Source of the DNA: Colwellia sp. | GTDB taxonomy: Bacteria; Pseudomonadota; Gammaproteobacteria; Enterobacterales; Alteromonadaceae | Assembly: GCA_026196955.1 (NCBI GenBank) | Contig: JAPHTO010000112.1 | Span: 1-38,207 of the forward strand | DNA: 38,207 nucleotides | Direction of reading: 5' to 3' | Part shown: positions 7,230 through 15,459 of the stretch, piece after piece | How positions within the stretch are numbered: position 1 is the first letter of the stretch | How the letters are laid out: every line of letters begins with the position of its first letter | Made by a program: the position numbers and the translations under genes | Notes under the pieces: model-generated | Told to the model about the DNA's origin: nothing | The model's input: only the letters and a program-made list of their open reading frames with translations | The model's database searches: none

Positions 7230-8486
7230 TTAAATACTTTTTGCCAGTTGCTTATTTTCATAACGAAGATAAGCCGTAGTGACAATAAATAAGCTTACAA
7301 TAAAAGGCAAACTAGTTATAACAACATAATTCCAGCCACCTGCAAATAATACCCAGCCAGCCATTAGTGATGCAAAAGCTTGAAAACCAAATAAAACAAA
7401 GTCATTGGTTGCTTGTACTTTATGACGTTCACCCGCATGATAACTTTGTGGTAACAATGATGTACCAGTTAAAAACAAAAAGTTCCATCCGATGCCAAGC
7501 AACATTAGCGCCCACCAATAATGCATTACCTCTTGGCCTGAAAAAGCAATTAAGGCTACCGCCGTATATATTACACTGCCAAGTAGTATCAGTCCTTTTA
7601 AGCCCACTTTCTTCACTAACCAAGGCGCTAGTAAAGAAGGTAAATACATGGCTGCGATATGGCTTTGTATCACCCACTTGGTTTCGACAAGACTATGGCC
7701 TTGCATATGGTGCATACTCAGCGGTGTTGCAGTCATCAAATAACTCATCAAGGCAAAGCCAATTGTCGCGGTGCTAATGGCTATAATAAAAATAGGTTGC
7801 TTCACTATGATAGCTAATGGTCTCGCGTCACCTGAGCTTGAAATATCTTTGATTTTTGGCTCTTTAAAAAAAATCATAATTAGGCTTGCAAAGATGATGA
7901 AAAGTGCGAGTAATAAAAATGAACCTGCATAGCCATGGGGAGAGATAAGCCACTCTTTGGCGGTGACGGCAATTTCAGGTCCTAAAAAGGCAGCAAATAC
8001 TCCACTTAACATTAAAATAGCTAAAACCTTGGGAATATCCTCTTCATTATCAGTGCTTTCTATGGCGGCAAACCTAAGCTGTTGAGTAAACGCGCCACCA
8101 ATGCCAAATAAAAAGCTCGCAAAAGTAAATAATTCGAATGAGGCTAGTTTTGTGGAGAAAACTGCTAGTAAGGCGGCAATCATTGAGCAGCTAAAACCGG
8201 CATAGACCGCAAACTTTCTCCCTTTTGATTTAGCGATAATTGAAGCAGGAATTGAACCAGCAGCGACTCCCAAAATCATTAAGCTAATAGGTAAAGTGGC
8301 GAGTGTCGCATTGGTCGTTAATTCACTTGATAGTAAGCCACCAATAAAGACAATAATGGGCGCTGAACACATAACTAAAGGTTGCGCTATAAAGAGCAAG
8401 CTAATATTTCGAGGCAAGTTAAATTTTTTGGTAAGTAACACTGCAGAAATAAAAATTAACGCAATAATGCATAAAATCATCAGCAT
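7230..8486 (-). CDS. Major facilitator superfamily transporter
   Basis: The 418-residue protein has about 12 hydrophobic helices in two halves joined by a polar loop near residue 210-225 (FFKEPKIKDISSSGDAR). The helix 2-3 loop has an MFS-like basic motif (AKSKGRKFAVYAG). It is an inner-membrane secondary transporter; the substrate cannot be told. The start lies only 3 bases after the RNase HI stop, so the two are translationally linked. An inverted repeat resembling a Fur box lies upstream of rnhA, which would make iron control of the pair possible, but this is weak. A second in-frame ATG occurs two codons later. Confidence 0.85.
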   Translation of the reverse strand: MLMILCIIALIFISAVLLTKKFNLPRNISLLFIAQPLVMCSAPIIVFIGGLLSSELTTNATLATLPISLMILGVAAGSIPASIIAKSKGRKFAVYAGFSCSMIAALLAVFSTKLASFELFTFASFLFGIGGAFTQQLRFAAIESTDNEEDIPKVLAILMLSGVFAAFLGPEIAVTAKEWLISPHGYAGSFLLLALFIIFASLIMIFFKEPKIKDISSSGDARPLAIIVKQPIFIIAISTATIGFALMSYLMTATPLSMHHMQGHSLVETKWVIQSHIAAMYLPSLLAPWLVKKVGLKGLILLGSVIYTAVALIAFSGQEVMHYWWALMLLGIGWNFLFLTGTSLLPQSYHAGERHKVQATNDFVLFGFQAFASLMAGWVLFAGGWNYVVITSLPFIVSLFIVTTAYLRYENKQLAKSI

Positions 8487-8489
8487 AGA

Positions 8490-9263
8490 CTAGCCCGACT
8501 CCATGGCTAAAATGGCTTTAATATCTAGTGCCCCTTGATACTTCACCAAGGATTTTTGCTGCTCTTTTCTCGCCAATACTGCCATGCGATCTGCCAATTC
8601 GTTCCCTTCAATATCAGCGTGGCCTCTAACATGCGTAATGATTAATTGATTTTTTAATGTCTGGTAAAGTGCAAAACACTCCTTAATCAAGGTTACATTT
8701 TTTATTTCTTCACCCTTACCACGCGTCCAACCTTTTGCTTGCCATCCTTTCGCCCATTTGGTGATGCAATCAATAGAATACTTTGAGTCTGAAAGAATTT
8801 GCACCTTTGAGGTTGTTTGCAATTGCTTTTGAGCAAGCTTAAAAGACATTAATAAGCCATTAAGCTCTGCGGTATTATTTGTACCATTTGCATTATATAG
8901 GCCGTAATAAAGTGCACTCGGTTTGTTTTGCTGGTACAAAGCTAAGCCAGTGCCTGACTTGCCTGGATTTGGTGAGCAAGCACCATCACAATATATTTGT
9001 ACATCAGCACTTGCGGATTGAGCTGCTGTTTTAGTTGCTTGAGAGGTTGTTTTACTCTGTGTTGTTGGTTTTTTATTGCTTAACGAGCGTTTCATCAGTG
9101 CTTTAGTGTAAGTTGAAGCAAAGGCCGCTTCAGCTTCGGCTTTTGATGGGAATCCCATAAATTGGGCATCTGATCGCCCCTGAGTATGACTTTGCACTTC
9201 AGCCCAAGTTGAAAAAACGCCTGTCTTTGCGCCTTTCCAAACAACGTAGAATTTTTTACTCAT
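8490..9263 (-). CDS. rnhA: Ribonuclease HI with N-terminal viroplasmin (hybrid-binding) domain
   Basis: RNase HI cleaves the RNA strand of RNA-DNA hybrids. Residues 1-52 (KKFYVVWKGAKTGVF with QFMGFPSKAEAEAAF) form the viroplasmin/hybrid-binding domain found in eukaryotic RNase H1 and some bacteria. A low-complexity Lys/Thr/Ser/Ala linker follows (55-86). The catalytic domain has D93 (YCDGACSPNPG), E133 (NTAELNG), D159 (LSDSKYS), H215 (VRGHADI) and D225 (NELADRMA), so all active-site residues are intact. At 257 residues it is longer than E. coli RnhA (155) because of the extra domain. It heads a probable operon with the MFS gene 3 bases downstream. No strong ribosome site is visible. Many Alteromonadales have a second, single-domain RNase HI elsewhere. 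Confidence 0.92.
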   Translation of the reverse strand: MSKKFYVVWKGAKTGVFSTWAEVQSHTQGRSDAQFMGFPSKAEAEAAFASTYTKALMKRSLSNKKPTTQSKTTSQATKTAAQSASADVQIYCDGACSPNPGKSGTGLALYQQNKPSALYYGLYNANGTNNTAELNGLLMSFKLAQKQLQTTSKVQILSDSKYSIDCITKWAKGWQAKGWTRGKGEEIKNVTLIKECFALYQTLKNQLIITHVRGHADIEGNELADRMAVLARKEQQKSLVKYQGALDIKAILAMESG

Positions 9264-9280
9264 AAAAAACTAAATTAACT

Positions 9281-9311
9281 ATTGATGATAATGGCAACTA
9301 TTATTATCAAT
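9281..9311. promoter_or_regulatory. Inverted repeat, possible Fur-type operator
   Basis: Two 12-base arms (ATTGATGATAAT at 9281-9292 and ATTATTATCAAT at 9300-9311) are complementary at 11 of 12 positions with a 7-base spacer. The 19 bases from 9287 match the GATAATGATAATCATTATC Fur consensus at about 14 positions. It lies 18 bases upstream of the rnhA start. Confidence 0.3.
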
Positions 9312-9330
9312 AACGTGTTGTATAGCTAGT

Positions 9331-9375
9331 AAAAAAAAGCCCTTAAGCCATTAATTAATGGGATATCATAGGCTA
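9331..9375 (-). terminator. Possible terminator of the Arg-rich small gene
   Basis: On the minus strand an AGCC/GGGCT outer stem encloses the palindrome CCATTAATTAATGG and is followed by eight T. It lies about 100 bases past the stop of the gene at 9473. The stem is irregular. Confidence 0.4.
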
Positions 9376-9472
9376 GCTGATAGTTGTTAATGCTACTTCT
9401 CAGTTGTGACTCGAACATGTTGAAATGCTTTGGGTATACACTGCATCGGTTAAATTGGCGGTAAACAAGTTT

Positions 9473-9766
9473 TTAAATAGTCAGTGATAGCTCTGCTTGA
9501 TAACGGCGGTTTTTTCGCTGGCGCGACTCGACGTAACGCCCTCTATCTTGCTTATCTTGACGACGGTCATTGCCACTGCGGCGATCTTCACCTTGCCAAA
9601 TATCCTTGTTTAACTCGGTAAGTAGCGAAGTTTGAGGCTTATCAAAATTAGCTTCACTCTCTAATAAGGGCGTTTGGTTATACTTGTTTTTTTGTCTTTT
9701 ATCTTTAGCTGTTTTTGTCGCGTGTGCAACCTGGGTAGAATAAGCTAATTCTGCAATATAGTTCAT
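9473..9766 (-). CDS. Hypothetical Arg/Asp-rich small protein
   Basis: The 97 residues show no enzyme motif. The N-terminal half is rich in Lys, Thr and Gln. The second half has a repeating charged pattern, GEDRRSGNDRRQDKQDRGR then ESRQRKNRR, spaced like the DRR-x-x-DRR motifs of small proteins seen in Shewanella and relatives, whose role is not known to me. It has no membrane span or signal peptide. Upstream (9767-9780) is GAATAGTTCA on the coding strand, so the ribosome site is weak. It is probably transcribed alone and diverges from the ylqF gene. Coding use looks ordinary, which together with its length supports a real gene. Confidence 0.6.
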   Translation of the reverse strand: MNYIAELAYSTQVAHATKTAKDKRQKNKYNQTPLLESEANFDKPQTSLLTELNKDIWQGEDRRSGNDRRQDKQDRGRYVESRQRKNRRYQAELSLTI

Positions 9767-9968
9767 TGAACTATTCCTTCTATTCTTATTAGCGCATTTA
9801 TTATTGGTTAATATTAAATCGGCAATAACTTTGAAAAGTTTAATTTTTGTACAAAAAATATTAAAAGATCAATCTCCTCCTTAGTTACATAAAAGTTTTG
9901 CAGTGGCTTGGCAATTGAAAGCTTGCTAAAATCCATGCCATAGAATTTGTTACCTCTTAGGAATCTTC

Positions 9969-10904
9969 ATGGCAATTAACTGGTTTCCCGGCCATATGCA
10001 TAAAGCACAAAAAGAAATAAAAGAAATTTTGCCACAAATTGATGTGGTGATAGAAGTGTGTGATGCTCGCTTACCTTTTAGTAGTGAAAATCCCATGATC
10101 ACTGAAATAAGAGGGGATAAACCGCTGATAAAAATCCTGAATAAAAGTGACTTGGCGGATGCTGAAAAAACTAAAGTTTGGCTTGATTATTTAGAGTCAC
10201 AGCATAATGTTAAGGCTATTGCCTTAACGACTGAAAACCCTGCGATAGCTAAAACAATTCCTGCATTAATTAAAAAATTAGTCCCTAATAAAGATGCTGA
10301 TGGTAAACAAATTAATGCCGTGATTATGGGAATTCCTAACGTGGGTAAGTCAACACTGATTAATACCTTGGTTGGTAAAGCCAAAGCAAAAGTAGGCAAT
10401 GAGCCTGCGGTGACAAAAGGTCAGCAGCGAATTCGTTTAGAAGAAGGTTTATATCTTTTTGATACCCCAGGTATGTTATGGCCAAAGATTGCCAATGAGA
10501 ATAGTGGATACCGATTAGCGGTTTCAGGCGCCGTTAAAGACACAGCTTTTGATCATGATGATATTGCCTATTTTGCTGCCGAGTATCTGCTTGAAGCTTA
10601 TCCTGAGCGCTTAGTTGAGCGTTATAAACTAGATAGTTTACCTTTGCATGAAGAAGATTTAATTGAAGCTATTGGCCGAAAACGCAGTTGTGTTCGTAGT
10701 GGTGGCCATGTCGATATGCACAAAGCTTCCGTTATTTTAATTAATGAGATCAGGGATAAAACCTTAGGTGCTATTACTTTTGAAATCCCTGAAAATATTG
10801 AAAAAGAAAACAGTCACTTTGCCGAAGTAGAAGCTAAGAAGGTTGCTGCAAGAGAAGCGAAAAAGCTAGCGCGTGGCCGTGGTAGAAAAAATAAAAGGAA
10901 ATAG
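9969..10904 (+). CDS. ylqF: Ribosome biogenesis GTPase YlqF/RbgA family
   Basis: This is a circularly permuted GTPase. G4 (NKSD, 58-61) comes before G1 (GIPNVGKST, 121-129), G2 (Thr149 in EPAVTKGQQ) and G3 (DTPG, 165-168), which is the YlqF/RbgA order. The N-terminal NWFPGHMHKA is the family signature. RbgA acts in late assembly of the 50S subunit in Bacillus; gammaproteobacterial members are less studied. The C-terminus ends in a very basic tail (KKLARGRGRKNKRK) that could bind rRNA. The ATG has an AGGA ribosome site seven bases upstream. The next gene overlaps or abuts the stop, so the two form an operon. Confidence 0.92.
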   Translation: MAINWFPGHMHKAQKEIKEILPQIDVVIEVCDARLPFSSENPMITEIRGDKPLIKILNKSDLADAEKTKVWLDYLESQHNVKAIALTTENPAIAKTIPALIKKLVPNKDADGKQINAVIMGIPNVGKSTLINTLVGKAKAKVGNEPAVTKGQQRIRLEEGLYLFDTPGMLWPKIANENSGYRLAVSGAVKDTAFDHDDIAYFAAEYLLEAYPERLVERYKLDSLPLHEEDLIEAIGRKRSCVRSGGHVDMHKASVILINEIRDKTLGAITFEIPENIEKENSHFAEVEAKKVAAREAKKLARGRGRKNKRK

Positions 10905-10906
10905 TG

Positions 10907-11362
10907 ATGAGCAAAGAAATAGAGATAACTAAGCAAAGTGCGACATTTACTCTACACCCTCAATTAGTGAAGGACTGCTTTGAATTAGCAGACTTTCCGT
11001 TATGTAAATTATTACTGTGTAATGACAGTGCTTATCCTTGGTTTATTCTCGTCCCTAAAGTTGATGATGTGACCGATATTTACCAATTAGATTGGCAGCA
11101 ACAGCAGCAACTGCTTAATGAGTCGAGTATGCTCAGTGAGTTATTAATGCAAGTTTTTGGGGGGGATAAAATGAATGTGGCTGCGTTAGGTAATGTGGTC
11201 GAGCAGTTGCACGTGCATCATGTGGTGCGTTTTAAGGCTGATGTTAGTTGGCCGAAGCCCATATGGGGTCAACAAGCGTTAACCCCCTATTTAGCAGAAG
11301 AATTAGAACGTTTAAAAGCGAAGCTTTTACCGAAACTCTCTATTATTTTAGCTGCTTTATAA
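10907..11362 (+). CDS. HIT-like domain protein
   Basis: The roughly 151-residue protein has a HIT-fold core: PLCKLLLCNDSAYPWFILVP near 31-50, then NVAALGNVVEQLHVHHVVRF at 90-109. HIT proteins are nucleotide hydrolases or transferases with an H-x-H-x-H triad. Here the first His position is Gln (Q100) and H102 and H104 remain, as in a group of marine gammaproteobacterial HIT-like proteins, so catalysis may differ. The start could be GTG at 10904, inside the ylqF stop, or ATG at 10907; I chose the ATG with AAAAGG upstream. It is coupled to ylqF, but a link with ribosome assembly is only positional. Confidence 0.8.
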   Translation: MSKEIEITKQSATFTLHPQLVKDCFELADFPLCKLLLCNDSAYPWFILVPKVDDVTDIYQLDWQQQQQLLNESSMLSELLMQVFGGDKMNVAALGNVVEQLHVHHVVRFKADVSWPKPIWGQQALTPYLAEELERLKAKLLPKLSIILAAL

Positions 11363-11399
11363 ACGTACTAACTATATAAGCGTACTAATATTATGAGGC

Positions 11400-12650
11400 T
11401 CAAGCTGCATTGTTCTTTGTATTTAGCTCAGCTGTACTTGCTTGATTTAAGTTAACTTTTGCAAGTGCTTGAGCTAAATCTGCAATAATATCGTCAACAT
11501 GCTCTAGACCGACTGATATTCTGATCAACGAATCAGTGATGCCTGCTTCTGCTCGCTCTTCTGGCTCATAGGGCGAGTGAGTCATTGAAGCAGGGTGTTG
11601 AATTAAAGACTCGGCATCACCTAAGCTCACCGCAATCGAGAATAATTTCATACTATTAATAAAATTGGCGCCGCCTTTTAAATCTGTATTTAGTTCAAAG
11701 GCAATGACACCGCCAGCGGCTTTCATTTGTTTGCCAATAAATGGGTAACCAGCATGAGATTTTAAGCCAGGGTAGTAGACTTGACCTACCGCGTTATGTT
11801 GCTCTAAAAATTCAGCAACTGCTTGGGCATTGCTACAGTGACGCTCCATTCTAATAGGAAGTGTTTTAATACCACGCATAATCAACCAAGCATCGTGTGG
11901 GCTCATCGTTGCGCCAATGTCTTTTAGTGTCGTGAGCTTTATTTCGCTGATCATCTCACTGCTGCCACAAACAATACCCGCAACAACATCACCATGACCA
12001 TTTAAATATTTAGTTGCACTGTGAATGACGATATCAGCGCCAAACTTAGCAGGTTGCTGCAATACAGGCGTTAAGAAGGTATTATCTACTACAGAGATTA
12101 ATTGATGCTTTTTAGCAATAGCGCAAATTTTTTCTAAATCAAGCACCACTAAATTCGGGTTAATTGGGGTTTCCAAAAAAATTAACTTGGTGTTGGCTTG
12201 AATAGCACTATTAATATTTTCAGGCACTGTCATGTCAACAAAAGTGACTTCAATGCCAAATTTTTTCAACATGTGATTCATCAGTGCGAAAGAACAACCA
12301 TAAACGGCTTTTGACGAAATGATATGATCGCCTGCCTGTAAGTTTGTTAATAGCGCCGCAGAAACCGCAGCCATACCCGTTGCCGTTGCTGCAGCATCTT
12401 CCATACCTTCCATTGCTGCTACACGCATTTCAAGCTGGCGAGTTGTTGGATTACCAAGGCGTGTATAAATAAAGCCTTCACTTTCACCTGCAAACCTATC
12501 TGCACCTTGTTGTGCATCATCAAAAATAAAGGTAGAAGTTTGGTAAAGTGGGGTTGCCAATGAGCCAAACTGCTCATCGTTAATACGACCTGAGTGAATT
12601 GCTTGTGTTTCTATTGCCGATTTTTGACTAAAAGCATTGTTATTATTCAT
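11400..12650 (-). CDS. megL: Methionine gamma-lyase (PLP, Cys/Met metabolism family)
   Basis: The 416-residue PLP enzyme has YTRLGNPT (62-69), VVDN with D189, and SATKY with the PLP lysine K214. It closely follows Pseudomonas MdeA: YGCSFAL with C119, the cysteine characteristic of methionine gamma-lyases, LSPHDA-like MSPHDAWLIMRGIKTL, and SLGDAESLIQHPASMTHS. The reaction splits methionine to methanethiol, 2-oxobutyrate and ammonia. The frame is open to 12692, but the ATG at 12650 has GAGAG six bases upstream and matches family length, so I use it. It is transcribed away from a TyrR-like regulator gene, with TyrR-box-like sites between them. Cystathionine gamma-synthase is less likely because of C119. 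Confidence 0.87.
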   Translation of the reverse strand: MNNNNAFSQKSAIETQAIHSGRINDEQFGSLATPLYQTSTFIFDDAQQGADRFAGESEGFIYTRLGNPTTRQLEMRVAAMEGMEDAAATATGMAAVSAALLTNLQAGDHIISSKAVYGCSFALMNHMLKKFGIEVTFVDMTVPENINSAIQANTKLIFLETPINPNLVVLDLEKICAIAKKHQLISVVDNTFLTPVLQQPAKFGADIVIHSATKYLNGHGDVVAGIVCGSSEMISEIKLTTLKDIGATMSPHDAWLIMRGIKTLPIRMERHCSNAQAVAEFLEQHNAVGQVYYPGLKSHAGYPFIGKQMKAAGGVIAFELNTDLKGGANFINSMKLFSIAVSLGDAESLIQHPASMTHSPYEPEERAEAGITDSLIRISVGLEHVDDIIADLAQALAKVNLNQASTAELNTKNNAA

Positions 12651-12765
12651 TAAACTCTCAATATAATTACTTGCGTAATGACTACATTGCAAATTGATTG
12701 CCAGTTATTAATTAACTATAAATATCAATGCTTTAGATTGGTTTTGTGTGTTTTTATTGAAAGGG

Positions 12766-12783
12766 TGTAATATCTTTGTTACA
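12766..12783. promoter_or_regulatory. Candidate TyrR box (megL side)
   Basis: TGTAATATCTTTGTTACA matches TGTAAA-N6-TTTACA at 10 of 12 fixed positions, including the essential G and C 14 bases apart. It lies between megL and the TyrR-like gene, about 115 bases upstream of the megL start. Confidence 0.5.
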
Positions 12784-12857
12784 AAAGGGAGGTTATCCCC
12801 TTTGCTATAGTACTAATTTAGTCAGTTAACACCATTAAATTCTAGACTTAGTGTCTG

Positions 12858-12893
12858 TGTAATAATACTATTACTAGTACTATTATTATTACA
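12858..12893. promoter_or_regulatory. Tandem TyrR-box-like sites before the regulator gene
   Basis: Two abutting 18-base boxes, TGTAATAATACTATTACT and AGTACTATTATTATTACA, together make an imperfect 36-base palindrome centred on ACTAGT with only two mismatched pairs. Each keeps the G...C pair of TyrR boxes (9 and 8 of 12 fixed bases). They end 12 bases before the start codon, where binding would block transcription or translation of the regulator gene itself. Confidence 0.5.
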
Positions 12894-12905
12894 GTATTCT
12901 AAATT

Positions 12906-14483
12906 ATGCGAATTGAAATTCAATCAAGCGACAGGATTGGTATTAGTCAGGAGATTTTATCGGCTTTTGCCAAACAAGCGTGGAACTTAAAAGCGGTTGA
13001 AGTTACAGCCTGTTTTACTTTTGCGCACCTTGAGCACGCCAATATCCAATTAGCTGATATTAGCCATTGTTTGGAAAACATTAGTGGCATCATTAGTATT
13101 AAAGAAATTGCCCTGTTGCCCATTGAACAGCGGGAGAATCACTTACAAATGCTCTTGGATAGGATCCCCGATCCTATTATTGACATTGATCATCAAGGAA
13201 TTATTTTGGCGGTAAACTCGGCAACCAAAAAACTACTTTTAAACGGTGAAACAAGTGATCAGATTGATTTAATCGAACAGCCTATAGAAGCCTTTATTGA
13301 ACAAAAGGTAGAAAATTTGCTCACCGATAAAGCAGCTACCCATTCTTTATCCTTTAACGGTAAAACATATTTAGCTGATATTAGCCCGGTGATTAGTCGT
13401 CATAACCAGTTAACAGGTGCAATGATCACTTTACGGTCAATGAAAGCGGTTGGGCGACAACTGGCTTTAATTCAAGGGCATCAAGAGCATAGCTTTGAAA
13501 ACATTATTGGTGGCTCAGCCAAGATTTTACGCATTAAAGAGCAAGGGGAGCGTTTTGCAAAACTTGATTTACCTGTGTTGATCAGTGGTGAAACGGGAAC
13601 GGGGAAAGAGCTGATAGCCCGAGCCTTGCATCAAAAAAGTGATAGAGCTAAAGCCCCGTTTTTGGCAATCAACTGTGCAGCTTTACCTGAACACTTACTT
13701 GAAAGTGAGTTGTTTGGTTATAGTGCTGGCGCGTTTACCAGTGCAAGAAAGGCAGGCAAACCTGGTCTAATAGAGCTTGCTGAAGGTGGCAGTATTTTTT
13801 TAGATGAAATTGCTGAAATGTCGGTGTATTTGCAAGCTAAATTGTTACGGTTTCTACAAGATTTTTCTTATCGTCGTGTTGGTGGCACAAAAGAATTGCA
13901 TGCCAATGTTCGAGTGATCAGTGCTAGCCATCAAGACTTAAGCCTGCTTATTGCTAATCAATCTTTCAGAGAAGATTTGTTTTATCGCCTTAATGTTCTG
14001 AATGTGGATCTTCCGCCATTACGAGAACGAGCAGATGATATTATTTTGCTGGCGCAACATTTTATTGATAATGCTAGCAAGCAGGTAAAGCAAACCATGC
14101 AGGAGCAAATAAGTCCTCCTACGTTGACAGAGCCTGCCTTAGCATTACTAAAAGCTTATCATTGGCCGGGAAATATTCGCCAATTGCAGAATGTTTTATT
14201 CTCAGTGGTGGCTTTAAGTGTGAGTGATCGCATAGAGGCGATAGACATTGAGCAAGTATTAGCCAAATATTCCCAAGGAGAACAATCACCTATAAGCTAT
14301 GAAAAACAAGTTGCAGGTACTGATATATCGAATAATGATTGGGCAAGCGCGCAAGCGAGCTTTGAGGAGCAATTATTAAGACAACTTTATCCTCTATTTC
14401 CCACCACACGCAAGCTAGCTGAAAGGTTGAAGGTTTCGCATAATAAAATTGCTATGAAATTACGTAAGTATGGAATTCATTAG
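12906..14483 (+). CDS. tyrR: TyrR-like transcriptional regulator (ACT-PAS-AAA+-HTH)
   Basis: The 525 residues match TyrR layout: an N-terminal ACT domain (IEIQSSDRIGISQEILSAF), a PAS domain at about 77-180 (LLDRIPDPIIDID), a sigma-54-type AAA+ domain with Walker A GETGTGKE (228-235) and Walker B GGSIFLDEI (294-302), and a C-terminal HTH ending KVSHNKIAMKLRKYGI. The sigma-54 contact loop reads GAFTSA (275-280), not GAFTGA, so sigma-54 activation is doubtful, as for E. coli TyrR, which works with sigma-70. In E. coli TyrR uses aromatic amino acids as ligands. It diverges from megL and has TyrR-like boxes on its own promoter, suggesting autorepression and control of megL. It could instead be a PhhR-like paralogue. 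Confidence 0.82.
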   Translation: MRIEIQSSDRIGISQEILSAFAKQAWNLKAVEVTACFTFAHLEHANIQLADISHCLENISGIISIKEIALLPIEQRENHLQMLLDRIPDPIIDIDHQGIILAVNSATKKLLLNGETSDQIDLIEQPIEAFIEQKVENLLTDKAATHSLSFNGKTYLADISPVISRHNQLTGAMITLRSMKAVGRQLALIQGHQEHSFENIIGGSAKILRIKEQGERFAKLDLPVLISGETGTGKELIARALHQKSDRAKAPFLAINCAALPEHLLESELFGYSAGAFTSARKAGKPGLIELAEGGSIFLDEIAEMSVYLQAKLLRFLQDFSYRRVGGTKELHANVRVISASHQDLSLLIANQSFREDLFYRLNVLNVDLPPLRERADDIILLAQHFIDNASKQVKQTMQEQISPPTLTEPALALLKAYHWPGNIRQLQNVLFSVVALSVSDRIEAIDIEQVLAKYSQGEQSPISYEKQVAGTDISNNDWASAQASFEEQLLRQLYPLFPTTRKLAERLKVSHNKIAMKLRKYGIH

Positions 14484-14590
14484 TCATAACCTCCCATCGT
14501 GTTTTTATATCACTTTAACGTGAAAGGCTTTGTTATCGTTTTAATTAACGCTAATTTAAAGATGTTTATATTTTAATGGAGGGAAATAAA

Positions 14591-15330
14591 ATGAAAAGAA
14601 TAAAGCTAATCCTGATCACCATGCTATTTACAGTGAGTACTGTTGCTAGCTCTGCAGAAGCAAAGTTTAATTTTGTAAAAGGGCAAAGGGCCCAGCAAGA
14701 TATTGTGCGTGATGCGCAAAGTAAAGGGCCTGAAATTGTTGCTATGTTACAGCTTAAGCCTAATATGCAAGTGCTAGACATTTTGGGCGGTGGAGGTTAT
14801 TACTCAGAGTTGCTCAGTGAAAGTGTTGGCAAAAATGGTCGTGTTTACCTTCATAACAACCAAGCTTACATGCCTTGGGTTGAAAAAGAATTAGTTGCAC
14901 GTTTAAAAGACAATCGCTTAGAAAATGTTATCCGCTGGGATAAAGAAACTGATAATTTGGCCTTAGGTAAGCAGCAATATGATGCGATTGTTTTTGTACT
15001 GGGGGTTATCACGATATGTATCACAGTGCCAAGGATTGGAGTATTAATAAGGATGACTTTCTCAAGCAACTTTATCATTCGTTGAAAACTGGTGGCAAAT
15101 TACTTGTTGTTGATCACAGCGCGGTGACTGGCTCTGGTACAGAGCATTCGCAAGAGCTACACAGAATTGATGCCGAATATGTTAAAGCTGAGCTCAAAGG
15201 AAAGGGCTATAAATTACTTAAAGAAAGTAATTTATTAGCCAATCCAAATGATAACCGCATGGGCTCGCCCTTTAGTAAAGACTTGCGTCGTAAAACCGAT
15301 CGCTTTGTGATGTTATTTGAGAAAAAATAA
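14591..15330 (+). pseudogene. Exported SAM-dependent methyltransferase-like gene, frameshifted
   Basis: Two frames make one protein. The first starts at 14591, seven bases after a strong GGAGGG, and gives a signal peptide (MKRIKLILITMLFTVSTVAS then SAEA) and a SAM-binding motif VLDILGGGGYYSELL near residues 61-75. It runs off frame at a G5 run (15001-15005). The second frame continues with YHDMYHSAKDWSINKDDF, then LYHSLKTGGKLLVVDHSA and a normal C-terminus to 15330. Homologues are periplasmic class I methyltransferase-like proteins of unknown substrate. Joining the frames needs one added G or two fewer. No X-XXY-YYZ slippery heptamer fits, so programmed slippage is unlikely. It is either a recent inactivation or a homopolymer sequencing error. 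Confidence 0.75.
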
Positions 15331-15360
15331 TTAATGATGCTCGGGTAAAAAAAGCAAAAT

Positions 15361-15399
15361 AAAAAGCCCCTAAGATCAAGGATGTTAGGGGCTTTTTTT
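15361..15399 (+). terminator. Bidirectional terminator between methyltransferase and M2 peptidase
   Basis: GCCCCTAA pairs perfectly with TTAGGGGC across an 11-base loop, with five A before and seven T after. It can end transcription of both convergent genes. Confidence 0.9.
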
Positions 15400-15459
15400 G
15401 ACTTGTAATGTAAGCGATAAAGTTAAATGTTTAAACCAATTAACATAGGCGCTTAACGA

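Noticed and set aside
15001..15007. Programmed -1 frameshift in the methyltransferase-like gene
   Set aside because: The in-frame bases do not form an X-XXY-YYZ slippery heptamer, so an indel in the G run is more likely.
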